Source of the DNA: Streptomyces sp. ICC1
GTDB taxonomy: Bacteria > Actinomycetota > Actinomycetes > Streptomycetales > Streptomycetaceae
Direction: 5' to 3'
Assembly: GCF_003287935.1 (NCBI RefSeq)
Contig: NZ_CP030287.1
Span: 1,302,001-1,366,000 of the forward strand
DNA: 64,000 nt
Under the pieces are notes generated by a model, which saw only the letters and a program-made list of their open reading frames with translations, was not told where the DNA came from and did no database searches. The position numbers were made by a program, and so were the translations under genes. Position 1 is the first letter of the stretch, and every line of letters begins with the position of its first letter. Positions 42,928 through 51,690 of this stretch are shown here, piece by piece.

Positions 42928-43982
42928 GCGGGCCCGCGTGGGCGGGGCGGGCGCTGGCCGACGTCCTCGACCGGGTCGCCGTCGGCGCGGCCGAGGCCGG
43001 CGACCGGTTCCCGCTGTACGCCGACCCGGGGACGGGCCGCTGGACGACCACCGGCCGCGGCTCGTGGGCCGGCGGCTTCTGGGCGGGGCTGCTGTGGCTG
43101 CGCGCCCGGCACACCGGCGCCCCGGGCGACCGGGCCGCCGCCTCCGCGTGCACCGCGCGGCTGGCCGGCTGGGTGGACGCGGACACCTCCACGCGCGGGC
43201 TGATCCTCTGGTACGGCACCGCGCTCGCGGCAGGCGACCCCGCCGCCGCCGGGCTCCGTACGCGGGCGGCCGCGGCCTGCCTGTCGGCCGTGGACGCGGA
43301 ACTGGGCCTGGTCCCCTGGGGATCGGCCTTCGGCGGGCCCCGCCTGCTGGCCCGCGTGGACGGCGTCCCGGGCCTGGTCCCCCTCCTCGCCGCCGCCGGC
43401 CCCGGGGGCGCCGCGGCGGCCGCCTCCCACCTGGCCCGCCATCTGGACCTGTGCCTCACCCCGGGTCCCGGGCTCGTCCCCGCCCTGGGCTTCGCCGCGG
43501 GGGAGGGGTGGCGGGCCTGCGGGGATCCGCCCGTCGGCTGGAGCAGGGGCCGGGCCTGGCTACTGCTGGCGCTGGCCGACGCGCTGCACCGGACCGACGT
43601 GGCCGGGCTGCTGACGGGGAGTCCGCGGGAGCTCGCGGAGCGGCTGGCCGACGCGTGGGCGGGGCCCGGCGCGCCGCTCGTCCCGCCGGCCGACGTGGCG
43701 CTGCCCGAGGGCCCGTCGGACACCTCCGCGGCCGCCGTGACGGCCGTCGCGCTGCTGAAGCTCGCCCGCGTCCCGGGCCCGGGGGCCGCACGGTACGCGG
43801 CCCGCGCGGCCGCGATCCTGGAGCGGCTGGCCGGAGCGCACCTGTCGGACGGCAGGCTGCTGGACGGCTGCTACGACGCCGGGAAGGGCATCGCGGTCCG
43901 GCACGAACTGGTGTGGGGCACCTTCTTCCTGGCGCTCGGACTGGCCGAGCTGACCGGCCGGCTCGACATCCGGGACGTCTGA
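42924..43982 (+). CDS. GH88-like unsaturated glucuronyl hydrolase-type protein
   Basis: 352 residues in an (alpha/alpha)6 barrel pattern. Recognisable blocks: TTTGRGSWAGGFWAGLLWLR (N-terminal WxxGFWxGxLWL), PVGWSRGRAWLLLALADALH (GWSRGQAW), PSDTSAAAVTAVALLKLARV (DTSAAA with the catalytic-type Asp) and HELVWGTFFLALGLAELTGR (WGxxF). These fit GH88/GH105 enzymes, which hydrate unsaturated uronides. The coupling to an MFS gene suggests uptake and degradation. The stop lies 18 bases before a tandem repeat. Confidence 0.7.
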   Translation: MSGPAWAGRALADVLDRVAVGAAEAGDRFPLYADPGTGRWTTTGRGSWAGGFWAGLLWLRARHTGAPGDRAAASACTARLAGWVDADTSTRGLILWYGTALAAGDPAAAGLRTRAAAACLSAVDAELGLVPWGSAFGGPRLLARVDGVPGLVPLLAAAGPGGAAAAASHLARHLDLCLTPGPGLVPALGFAAGEGWRACGDPPVGWSRGRAWLLLALADALHRTDVAGLLTGSPRELAERLADAWAGPGAPLVPPADVALPEGPSDTSAAAVTAVALLKLARVPGPGAARYAARAAAILERLAGAHLSDGRLLDGCYDAGKGIAVRHELVWGTFFLALGLAELTGRLDIRDV

Positions 43983-44000
43983 CCGCCGGCGCTGCGGTGC

Positions 44001-44186
44001 GTGCCCGCGCTGCTCGTGCCCGCGCTGCTCTTGCCCGCGCTGCGGGGCGTGCCCGCGCTGCCGCTCGTGCCCGCGCTGCCGCTCGTGCCCGCGCTGCCGC
44101 TCGTGCCCGCGCTGCCGCTCGTGCCCGCGCTGCCGCTCGTGCCCGCGCTGCCGCCCGTGCCCGCGCTGCCGCCCGTGCCCGCGCTA
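44001..44186. repeat. tandem repeat of GTGCCCGCGCTGCCGCTC (about 11 units)
   Basis: Units start at 44,001, 44,016 and 44,031 (15-bp period) and then every 18 bases from 44,049 to 44,175. It fills the space between two convergent genes, and the last, diverged unit carries the TAG stop of the minus-strand acyl-CoA dehydrogenase. Loss or gain of units would leave both proteins intact; loss of the last unit would add Ala-Arg repeats to the dehydrogenase. Confidence 0.85.
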
Positions 44187-45413
44187 CGCCCCGTACCCCC
44201 GCAGGACCCGCCTCGCCACCGACGTGATGTGGAGTTCGTCCGGGCCGTCGAGGATGCGGGCGGCGCGGCCCGACCGGTAGAGGGCGGGCAGGGCGGTGTC
44301 CGGGCCGAGGCCGGCCGCGCCGTGGACCTGGATCGCGGAGTCCGTCACCAGCTGGAGCATGCGCGCCGCCGCCACCTTGGCCAGGCCCACCTCGACGTGC
44401 GCGTCCAGCCCGGCGTCGATCCTGGCCACGGCCTCGTGGACGAGCGGGCGGGTGGTGCGCAGGGCGAGGAGCGCCTCGAAGACGTGCTGCTGGACGAGCT
44501 GGTGCCCGCCGAGCGGCCCGCGCGAGCCCGTACGGGAACCCGCGCGCCCGCACATGAGGTCGAAGGCGCGCTGCGCCTGGCCGAGCCAGCGCAGGCAGCG
44601 CAGCGTACGGCCCAGCTGGAGCCGTTCCCCGGCGATGTCCAGGGCCCGGCCGCGCTCGCCGAGGAGGTGGTCGGCGGGCACCCGGACCCGGTCGAACTCG
44701 ATCTCCCACTGGCCGGACGCGCCGAACACGGGCAGCTCGCGCACCACCCGGAAGCCCTGCGACGAGGTGGGGACGACGAGGAGGGAGAGCCCCGCGCGGT
44801 CGCCCGGCCCGCCGTCGGTGCGGACGAGGACGGTGACCAGACCGGCTTCGGCGGCGTGCGAGGTGAACCACTTGCGGCCGCTCACCGTCCAGCTCCCGTC
44901 GGGCTGTTCGACGGCGCGGGTGGCGGTGAGGAACGGGTCGGTGCCCGGCACGTCCGGCTCCGTCATGGCGTAGCAGGCCCGCAGCTCCCCGGCCGTCAGC
45001 CGCGCGGGGTACAGGGCGCGCACCCGGTCGCTCCCGTGGCGCAGCAGCATCGTGGCGTCCAGCAGCGGGGCCGAGCCCAGGGCCGCCGGCCCGTGGTCGC
45101 TCGCCCCCTCGGCCTCGGCGAGGAGGGCGTACGCGGCCAGTCCGAGGCCCTGGCCGCCCAGTTCGGCGGGGAGGGGCAGGGCCCACAGGCCCGCCTCCCT
45201 CGCCTCGTCCTGGAGCCCCCGCAGGGCGGTCGCCGCGGCCGGCCCGCCCGCGTCCAGCACGGGCTCGCGGGGCATCACCCGCTCGCGCACGAAGTCGGCG
45301 ACCCGGTCCTTCAACTGCGCGTCAGGGCCGCGCCGTTCGGGGCGGGGGGCCGCCCCTTGGCCGAGGGTCGCCCGGTCCCGCGGCCCTCGGTTCTGCGCCA
45401 CTCGGATCTCCAC
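44184..45413 (-). CDS. acyl-CoA dehydrogenase
   Basis: 409 residues from GTG 45,413 (GGAGG six bases before; another GTG at 45,416). Family blocks: EAGLWALPLPAELGGQGLGL, CYAMTEPDVPGTDPFLTATR (FAD site), WTVSGRKWFTSHAAEAGLVT and IQVHGAAGLGPDTALPALYR ending SGRAARILDGPDELH, the DGPDE variant of the EGTxE end motif common in actinobacterial ACAD10/11-like enzymes. It oxidises an acyl-CoA with FAD. It is divergent from the CoA-transferase and acyl-CoA ligase genes, so the three plausibly activate and oxidise one acid. Confidence 0.85.
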   Translation of the reverse strand: MEIRVAQNRGPRDRATLGQGAAPRPERRGPDAQLKDRVADFVRERVMPREPVLDAGGPAAATALRGLQDEAREAGLWALPLPAELGGQGLGLAAYALLAEAEGASDHGPAALGSAPLLDATMLLRHGSDRVRALYPARLTAGELRACYAMTEPDVPGTDPFLTATRAVEQPDGSWTVSGRKWFTSHAAEAGLVTVLVRTDGGPGDRAGLSLLVVPTSSQGFRVVRELPVFGASGQWEIEFDRVRVPADHLLGERGRALDIAGERLQLGRTLRCLRWLGQAQRAFDLMCGRAGSRTGSRGPLGGHQLVQQHVFEALLALRTTRPLVHEAVARIDAGLDAHVEVGLAKVAAARMLQLVTDSAIQVHGAAGLGPDTALPALYRSGRAARILDGPDELHITSVARRVLRGYGA

Positions 45414-45561
45414 CACTTTCCTCCAGCCCGCCGGGAACCCGTGGGAACGGCAGTCCGACTGCCTCCCCGAGGAACTGGTCGGGTGCGCCCGCCCCTTGGT
45501 TCCCGCGCCCGGATCACCAGCGGCGCCGGCCGACCGCCGGAGCCGGGAGAAGAGGAGAGGC

Positions 45562-47475
45562 ATGGCGTCACCAGCCGTCACCCAGACCGCGCGGCCGCTC
45601 GACGGCCTGCACTTCACCGCCTCGGGGCCGGCCGCCCTCACCGGACCGGTGGCCGAGCACCTGAGGCTGCTGGGGGCCGCCGCCGGTACGGGTCCGGCCG
45701 CGCGGGAGGGCGACCGGGCGGGCCGGATCACACTGGGCGGCAGCGGGTCCGGCATCGGTAGCGGCAGCGGGTCCGGCGGCGGGTCCGGCAGCGGTTTCGG
45801 CGGCTCCGCCACCGCCACCGCCGCCATCGCCTGGTCCGCGGCCCCGGACGGCTCGGCGGACACCCTGTCGGGCCGCGCCGTCACCGACGAGGCGACCGCG
45901 CAGGCCGCCACCGGCATCATGGCCGTCCACGGCCGCCGCGACGGCGAACCGCGCGGCCTCGCCGTCGACTACGCCCTCGGTGCCGCGGCCGTCCTGACCA
46001 CCCAGGGCCTGCTCGCGGGCCTCCTCGCCCAGGCCAGGGGCGGTTCCTCGGCCGGCGTGGACACCTACGTCGACCGGGCCGGGCTGCTGGTCGTCTCCCA
46101 GTACCTCGCGGCGACCGGGGCGGATGAGGGCGAAGCCGCCGAACTGGCCGCGGGCGGACCCCCCTTCACGGCCGCCGACGGCACCCTCTTCGAGCTGGAG
46201 ACCCTCGACCCGGGCGCCTGGGCCGGATTCTGGCGGGCCCTGGACGCCCCCGCCGACGCGATACGGGCGGGCTGGCGGCCCTTCCAGTTCCGGTACGCCA
46301 CCGCGTGCGCCCCCTTCCCCGACGCCCTGCACGCCACCACCCGCGCGCACGGCTGGCAGCGGATCCGGGACGCGGCGGCGGCCTCGGGAGCCGAGGTCTG
46401 CCGGCTGCGGAGCCTGACCGAGCGGGCCGCCGAACACGACGGAGCCGCCCCCTGGACCCTGGCCCCGTACGACTCCGGCGGCGGCCTGCCCCATGCGGTG
46501 CCCGCCGCCGTGCCCCACGCCGTGCCCGCCGCCCCGCGGCCGGCGAAGCCGCTGGCCGGGCTGACCGTGCTGGAGGCCGGCCGCCGCATCCAGGCGCCGC
46601 TCGCGGCCCATCTGCTCGGGCTGCTCGGCGCCGACGTCGTCCGCATCGAGCCGCCGGGCGGCGACCCGCTGCGCGGCATGCCGCCGGCCTGCTCGGGCGT
46701 CTCCGCCCGCTGGCTGGCGCTGAACCGGGGCAAGCGGGCCGTGGAGATGGACATCAAGTCGCCCGCGGACCGGCTCCGGCTGCGGGACCTGGCGGCCGAC
46801 GCCGACGTCTTCCTGCACAACTGGGCCCCGGGCAAGGCCGCCGAGCTGGGCCTCGACCACGACGACCTCGCGGCGGCCAACCCCGCGCTCGTGTACGCGT
46901 ACACCGGCGGCTGGGGGACCGGCCGGATCACCGACGCCCCGATGGGCACCGACTTCATGGTCCAGGCCCGCACCGGGGTCGGCGAGGCCGCCCGCTCCGA
47001 GGGCGAGGTGCCCGCGCCCTCCCTGATGACCCTGCTCGACGTACTGGGCGGGCTGCTCGGCGCCGAGGCCGTCCTCGCGGGGCTGCTGCTGCGCGAGCGC
47101 ACCGGGCGCGGGGTGCGCGTCGACTCCTCGCTGCTGGGAGCCGCCGACGTGCTCACCCTCCCGGCCCTGCGCCGGGCCCGGCGCGGGGAGAACCCCCGGC
47201 GGCCCGCCGGATTCCGTACGCCCCTGCGGACCGCCGACGGCTGGATCGCCCCCGCCGACGCGGACGCCGGCGCCTGCGCGGCGGCCGCCGCCGCCCACGG
47301 GCTCGCCGGCCTGCCCACCGAGGACGCCCTGCGCGCGCTGCGCGGGCGCGGACTCCACGCGACCGCCGTCACCACCGACCTGGCCGACCTGCACCACGAC
47401 CCGCGCTTCGGCGGCTCGATCAGCCGCGACGCGCACGGTGCCCCCGCCGTTCCCGACCCCTGGAGCTTCCGATGA
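45562..47475 (+). CDS. CoA-transferase with two CaiB/BaiF-like halves
   Basis: 637 residues, ATG with GAGAGG upstream. The C-terminal half (about 325-637) is a clear class III CoA-transferase: PLAGLTVLEAGRRIQAPLAA, LGLLGADVVRIEPPGGDPLR, LNRGKRAVEMDIKSPADR and GTDFMVQARTGVGEA with the conserved Asp. The N-terminal half (LHFTASGPAALTGPVAEHLR, LAVDYALGAAAVLTTQGLLA) is a diverged copy of the same fold, interrupted by a Gly/Ser linker (GSGSGIGSGSGSGGGSGSG). Class III enzymes exchange CoA between acids as interlocked dimers; a fused dimer with one worn half is the simplest reading. Stop overlaps the ligase start. Confidence 0.8.
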   Translation: MASPAVTQTARPLDGLHFTASGPAALTGPVAEHLRLLGAAAGTGPAAREGDRAGRITLGGSGSGIGSGSGSGGGSGSGFGGSATATAAIAWSAAPDGSADTLSGRAVTDEATAQAATGIMAVHGRRDGEPRGLAVDYALGAAAVLTTQGLLAGLLAQARGGSSAGVDTYVDRAGLLVVSQYLAATGADEGEAAELAAGGPPFTAADGTLFELETLDPGAWAGFWRALDAPADAIRAGWRPFQFRYATACAPFPDALHATTRAHGWQRIRDAAAASGAEVCRLRSLTERAAEHDGAAPWTLAPYDSGGGLPHAVPAAVPHAVPAAPRPAKPLAGLTVLEAGRRIQAPLAAHLLGLLGADVVRIEPPGGDPLRGMPPACSGVSARWLALNRGKRAVEMDIKSPADRLRLRDLAADADVFLHNWAPGKAAELGLDHDDLAAANPALVYAYTGGWGTGRITDAPMGTDFMVQARTGVGEAARSEGEVPAPSLMTLLDVLGGLLGAEAVLAGLLLRERTGRGVRVDSSLLGAADVLTLPALRRARRGENPRRPAGFRTPLRTADGWIAPADADAGACAAAAAAHGLAGLPTEDALRALRGRGLHATAVTTDLADLHHDPRFGGSISRDAHGAPAVPDPWSFR

Positions 47476-49223
47476 CCGTCGCCCTGCACGATCTGCTGCC
47501 CGCCGGCCTGCGCCGTTCCTGGGCCGTCGACGGGACCTGTCCCGACCTCGACCTCTACAGCCTCTTCCGCGCCCGCCAGATCGCCGACCTGCACCACACC
47601 GCGGTCATCGACGCCAAGGGCAAGCTCTGCTACACCGCGCTGGACCGCAAGGTGCGATGTCTGGCCGCCGGACTGCGGGACCTCGGCATACGGCCGGGGG
47701 ACGTGGTCGGGGTGCAACTCCCCAACGGGCGCAACGCCGTCATCGCGGACCTGGCCCTGGCCGCCCTCGGCGCGGTCGTCCTGCCCTTCCCCGTCGGCCG
47801 CGGCGGAGCGGAGGCCCGCTGCCTGCTGCGCCGGTCCGAGGCCGTGGCGGTCATCGCCTCCGTGGAGCACCGGGGCAACCGGCACGCGGCCGATCTGCTG
47901 GCCCTGGCCGCCGAACTGCCCGCGCTGCGACACGTGATCGCCGCCGGCCGGGTGGGCACGGAACCCGAGGGAACGATTCAGCTCGCCACGCTGCTGCGCT
48001 CCGACCCGGCCGACTTCGTCCCCGTCCGGCCCGATCCCGACAGCGCCGCCCGCATCCTGGTGTCGTCGGGCTCGGAGGCGGAGCCGAAGATGATCGCGTA
48101 CTCGCACAACGCGCTCGCCGGCGGCCGCGGCAACTTCCTCGCCTCCCTGATGCCCGACGGGACCCCGCCCCGCTGCCTGTTCCTCGTACCGCTCGCCTCC
48201 GCCTTCGGCTCCAGCGGCACCGCGGTCACCCTCGCCCGGCACGGCGGAACCCTCGTCGTGCTCGACCACTTCACCCCCGAGGCGGCCCTCGCGGCGGTGC
48301 GCGAGCACCGGCCCACCCACATCTTCGGCGTGCCCACGATGATCCGCATGATGCTCGACCGCCTGGAGTCGGAGGCGGCGGAAGCGGAGGCGGAAGCGGC
48401 GGAACCGGAGACGGACGGGGCGGCGGAAACGGCGGAAGCGGAGGCGGGCGCGTCCGCCCCCGGCCCCGACGCCCGCGCATTGCCCACCCCCACCGCCGTG
48501 ATCCTCGGCGGCGCCGCGCTCGACGAGACCACGGCCGAGCAGGCGAGCCGCGTCTTCGGCTGCCCGGTGGTCAACCTCTACGGCTCGGCCGACGGGGTCA
48601 ACTGCCACACCGGCCTGGGCTCGCCCGCCCCGGAATCGGACGCGGACGGAGCCGGCGTCGCGGCCGGCCGCCCCGACCCCCGGGTCGCCGACATCCGCAT
48701 CAACCACACCGAGACGCACGAACGGCTCCCGGACGGCGAGGTCGGGGAGATCGTCGCCCGCGGCCCCATGACCCCCATGTGCTACGTCGCCTCGCCCGAC
48801 CTGGACGCCCGGTACCGCACCCCCGACGGCTGGGTCCGCACCGGAGACCTGGGGCTCATCGACAAGGACGGCGTCCTGCACGTGGTCGGCCGGCTGAAGG
48901 ACGTCGTCATCCGCGGCGGCGCCAACATCAGCCCCGCCGAGGTCGAACGGGAGCTGTCCTCCCACGCCCAGGTGCGGGACATCGTGTGCGTCGGCGTACC
49001 GGACGAGCTGATGGGCGAGCGGCTCGCCGCATGCGTCGTACCGCGCGGTGCGCAGAGCCCGACCCTGGGCTCGCTGGGCGCACACCTCACGCTGCGCGGC
49101 CTGGAGCCGCGCAAGCACCCCGAACGCCTCCTGGTGGTCGCGGAACTGCCGCTGACCCCGGCGGGCAAGCCCGACCGAGCGGCCCTGCGCGAGCGCCTGG
49201 TGCGGGCCGGGGCGGTGGCGTAG
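47472..49223 (+). CDS. AMP-dependent acyl-CoA synthetase
   Basis: 583 residues. ANL-superfamily motifs: ILVSSGSEAEPKMIAYSHNA (P-loop variant), GGAALDETTAEQASRVFGCP, NLYGSADGVNCHTG (A5-like), GWVRTGDLGLIDKDGVLHVV (A7), GRLKDVVIRGGANISPAEVE (A8) and the catalytic Lys in PLTPAGKPDRAALRE (A10). All parts needed for adenylation and thioester formation are present. An insertion of Glu/Ala repeats (EAAEAEAEAAEPETDGAAET) lies near residue 300. It partners the CoA-transferase by ATGA overlap. The acid activated is not evident; aryl or medium-chain acids are possible. Confidence 0.85.
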   Translation: MTVALHDLLPAGLRRSWAVDGTCPDLDLYSLFRARQIADLHHTAVIDAKGKLCYTALDRKVRCLAAGLRDLGIRPGDVVGVQLPNGRNAVIADLALAALGAVVLPFPVGRGGAEARCLLRRSEAVAVIASVEHRGNRHAADLLALAAELPALRHVIAAGRVGTEPEGTIQLATLLRSDPADFVPVRPDPDSAARILVSSGSEAEPKMIAYSHNALAGGRGNFLASLMPDGTPPRCLFLVPLASAFGSSGTAVTLARHGGTLVVLDHFTPEAALAAVREHRPTHIFGVPTMIRMMLDRLESEAAEAEAEAAEPETDGAAETAEAEAGASAPGPDARALPTPTAVILGGAALDETTAEQASRVFGCPVVNLYGSADGVNCHTGLGSPAPESDADGAGVAAGRPDPRVADIRINHTETHERLPDGEVGEIVARGPMTPMCYVASPDLDARYRTPDGWVRTGDLGLIDKDGVLHVVGRLKDVVIRGGANISPAEVERELSSHAQVRDIVCVGVPDELMGERLAACVVPRGAQSPTLGSLGAHLTLRGLEPRKHPERLLVVAELPLTPAGKPDRAALRERLVRAGAVA

Positions 49224-49237
49224 GAGGGGGAACGCCC

Positions 49238-49278
49238 ACAGGGGCGGCGCGGTCCGTTCCGGACCGCGCCGCCCCTGT
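49238..49278. terminator. 18-bp hairpin terminator between convergent operons
   Basis: Arms 49,238-49,255 and 49,261-49,278 with a GTTCC loop. It ends the CoA-transferase/ligase operon on the plus strand and the metal ABC operon on the minus strand. Confidence 0.85.
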
Positions 49279-49296
49279 CTGCCTGCCCGTCCGCCG

Positions 49297-50130
49297 TCAG
49301 GAGGCCGGAGCGCCCATGGCCTTCTTCAACTCGGCGGCCGCGTTGCGGTAGACGGGCAGCAGGTCGAGGTCCTTGCCCGGATAGTTGACGATCTTCACCT
49401 GCTTCGCGCCCGAGTCGGGCAGGACGGTCCCCGTCGACATGTGCGCGTTGTCCAGGACCAGCGCCGGCTTCTTCGCGGACAGTTCGGCCAGCTGTACCGG
49501 GGTGACCGCCTCGGGGCCGTAGGTGCCGACCGGGGTGGCGCCGGCCAGCTTCGCGGACCAGGTCGTGAAGACCTGGCTCACCACCGCCGGGCTCTTCCCG
49601 CCGGGCCACGAGGCCTGGACCTCCTTGGAGACCCGGCCGTACTCGGTGTCGAAGTCGGCCGTCCACTTCGCGGCGGCGGCCTCGGTGCCGAACAGCTTGC
49701 CCAGCCGGGCGACTTCGGCCTTGACCTTGTCGGCGTCGTTGTCGAGGTTCACCTCGACCAGCTCGGCCTTCGAGCCGGCGGCCTCCTTGATCTTCGCGGC
49801 GTACGGCTCGAACGGCGCGTACAGCACGAAGTCCGCCTTGCCGACGGCGGCGAGGTCGGAGGGCTTGGGGTCGTAGTCCGGCGCGTGGTGCACCGACTGC
49901 GGCACGATCACCTTGACGTCCTCGGCGCCGGCGGCCTTGGCGAAGGCGCCCTCCCAGGTGGTGGTCACGACGACGACGGGCTTGCCGCCCTTGGGGGCGT
50001 CGGCACCGGCACCGGCGCCGACGCTCTTGCCGTCGCTGTCTCCGCAGCCGGTCACCAGGGCCAGTGCCAGGCCCAGGGCCGTGCTCAGTGCGAGGAGGGA
50101 AGTGCCGCGGACGCGGATTGCGGGCGCCAT
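49297..50130 (-). CDS. metal ABC transporter substrate-binding lipoprotein (ZnuA-like)
   Basis: 277 residues. Signal with lipobox: LALSTALGLALALVTGCGDS (Cys at about 29). The cluster A-I type fold: VVVVTTTWEGAFAKAAGAED, PQSVHHAPDYDPKPSDLAAV (metal ligands near HHAPDYD), ADFVLYAPFEPYAAKIKE and ALVLDNAHMSTGTVLPDSGA. It delivers Zn2+ or Mn2+ to the permease. His ligands are fewer than in classical ZnuA and the His-rich loop is absent, so the metal is uncertain. The start lies inside the end of the permease gene (46-base overlap). Confidence 0.8.
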   Translation of the reverse strand: MAPAIRVRGTSLLALSTALGLALALVTGCGDSDGKSVGAGAGADAPKGGKPVVVVTTTWEGAFAKAAGAEDVKVIVPQSVHHAPDYDPKPSDLAAVGKADFVLYAPFEPYAAKIKEAAGSKAELVEVNLDNDADKVKAEVARLGKLFGTEAAAAKWTADFDTEYGRVSKEVQASWPGGKSPAVVSQVFTTWSAKLAGATPVGTYGPEAVTPVQLAELSAKKPALVLDNAHMSTGTVLPDSGAKQVKIVNYPGKDLDLLPVYRNAAAELKKAMGAPAS

Positions 50131-50963
50131 GAGCTGATTCTCCGTTCGGGAACGAGATGGACCGCGAGGACGAGGATCCCCGCGGTGAGGACGAGGACCG
50201 GACCGGGAGGCCAGTCCAGCCGGAGGGCGATGAGGAAGCCGGTCAGGTTCACGAAGACGCCGATCGCGACCGCCCACACCGTGATCGACCTCAGCGAAGT
50301 GCCCAGCCGGCGCGCGGCCAGGGCGGGCAGCAGGGTCAGCGCGTCGACGAGCAGGGCGCCGGTCAGCTTGATGGCCCCGGCCACCGCGACCGCGACGAGC
50401 ACCAGCAGGACGGCGGTCAGCGCCCGCACCGGGACGCCCGAACACTGCGCGAGCTCCCGGTCGTAGAGCAGCAGCGCCACATCGCGCCGCCGCCACCAGA
50501 AAAGCCCCGGTACGAGGACGGCCAGCAGCCCCAGCACCACGAGATCGGCGGTGCCGACGGACAGGATCGACCCCCACAACAGGGCGAAGGCGCCGGAGGC
50601 GTTCACCCCCGAGACCGCCAGGATCAGCAGCGCGGCGGCGATCGCGAGGCTCATCAGCAGCCCCATCGCCCCGGACAGCCCGTCCGGCGTCCGGGCCAGC
50701 GGTGCGACGCCCGCTCCGGCCAGGGCGCACGCGACCAGCGCGCACAGCATGGGGTCGAGCCCCGTGAGCAGGCCGACGGCGATGCCCAGCAGCGCGACGT
50801 GCATCATCGCGAACCGCACCGGCATGATGTCCAGCCCGACGATGACCACGCCGACCACCGGCAGCCCGACGGCGGCCAGCAGCAGGGCGAAGCCCGCGCG
50901 CTGCACGGCGGCCAGCTGCAGCAGGGTGCCGAGGTCGGCGCCGGCGGCCAGGGTGGTGCTCAC
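50085..50963 (-). CDS. metal ABC transporter permease (ZnuB/ABC-3 family)
   Basis: 292 residues, eight to nine hydrophobic helices. ABC-3 features: PVRFAMMHVALLGIAVGLLT (H/A-rich helix), LLWGSILSVGTADLVVLGLL and the coupling region VPVRALTAVLLVLVAVAVAG, AIKLTGALLVDALTLLPALA. It forms the membrane channel for the ZnuA-like and ZnuC-like partners. Its ATG overlaps the ATPase stop and its 3' end extends over the lipoprotein start, an unusually long overlap. Confidence 0.85.
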   Translation of the reverse strand: MSTTLAAGADLGTLLQLAAVQRAGFALLLAAVGLPVVGVVIVGLDIMPVRFAMMHVALLGIAVGLLTGLDPMLCALVACALAGAGVAPLARTPDGLSGAMGLLMSLAIAAALLILAVSGVNASGAFALLWGSILSVGTADLVVLGLLAVLVPGLFWWRRRDVALLLYDRELAQCSGVPVRALTAVLLVLVAVAVAGAIKLTGALLVDALTLLPALAARRLGTSLRSITVWAVAIGVFVNLTGFLIALRLDWPPGPVLVLTAGILVLAVHLVPERRISSWRPQSASAALPSSH

Positions 50964-51583
50964 CGGACCTCCCGCAGCCGGCCGGCGGCCATCTCCAGTA
51001 CGCGGTCGCAGCGTTCGGCGAGCGCCCGGTCGTGCGTGACGACGACGAGGGTCACGGGCAGCGCGGTCAGTACGTCGGCCGCCTCGTCCTGTCCGGCGAA
51101 GTCGAGGGCGGCGGTGGGCTCGTCGGCGAGCAGCACCCCGGCCCCGGCCGCCACGCAGCCGATGGCCCGGGCCAGGTACATCCGCTGCAACTGCCCGCCG
51201 GACAGGGTGTGCAGCGCCCGCCCGGTCAGCGGCCCCACACCGAGGCGGTCCGCGGCCTCGGCGGCCGCGCGGGGGTCACCGCTGCTGGCGAGCAGCTCGC
51301 CGCCCAGGAGGGGGAAGCGGCCGCCGGCGGGCTTCTGCGGGATCCACGCGCAGGCCCGCCGCCGCCAGGCCGCGTCGGTGCGCCGGCCGCCGACCAGGAT
51401 CGAGCCGGTGACCTGCCGGTGCAGCCCGAGTACGGCGCGCAGCAGCGTGGTCTTGCCCGAGCCGTTGGTCCCGGTCAGGGCGACGCGCTCACCGGCCGCG
51501 ATCTCCAGGTCGACGCCGGCCACGGCCTCGACCCGCCCGTGGCGGCACCCCACCCCTTCCATGCGCACGTCCAGCCCGCCCAT
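50960..51583 (-). CDS. metal ABC transporter ATPase (ZnuC-like)
   Basis: 207 residues from ATG 51,583 (GGAGGG seven bases before; an upstream in-frame ATG at 51,619 lacks a site). Walker A GTNGSGKTTLLRAVLGL, Q-loop WIPQKPAG, signature LSGGQLQRMYLARAIG, Walker B GVLLADEPTAALD, H-loop VVTHD. It energises the permease encoded next. First gene of the operon. No Zur-type palindrome (AT-rich TGAAAATGATTTTCA-like) is visible upstream. Confidence 0.88.
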   Translation of the reverse strand: MGGLDVRMEGVGCRHGRVEAVAGVDLEIAAGERVALTGTNGSGKTTLLRAVLGLHRQVTGSILVGGRRTDAAWRRRACAWIPQKPAGGRFPLLGGELLASSGDPRAAAEAADRLGVGPLTGRALHTLSGGQLQRMYLARAIGCVAAGAGVLLADEPTAALDFAGQDEAADVLTALPVTLVVVTHDRALAERCDRVLEMAAGRLREVR

Positions 51584-51690
51584 CCCACAGCCCTCCGCTT
51601 CCGCTTCCACCGGCGTCATGTCACGCACGCAGGTAGTCGCGGAAGGGAGGGCCGGGGTTCCGGCGGTACGGGATCTTTTCCCGGCGGGGC

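Noticed and set aside
44001..44186. CRISPR-like array
   Set aside because: The units are contiguous tandem repeats with no spacers and no cas genes.
51584..51690. Zur box before the metal ABC operon
   Set aside because: No AT-rich palindrome of the known Streptomyces type is visible, so the metal and regulator stay open.
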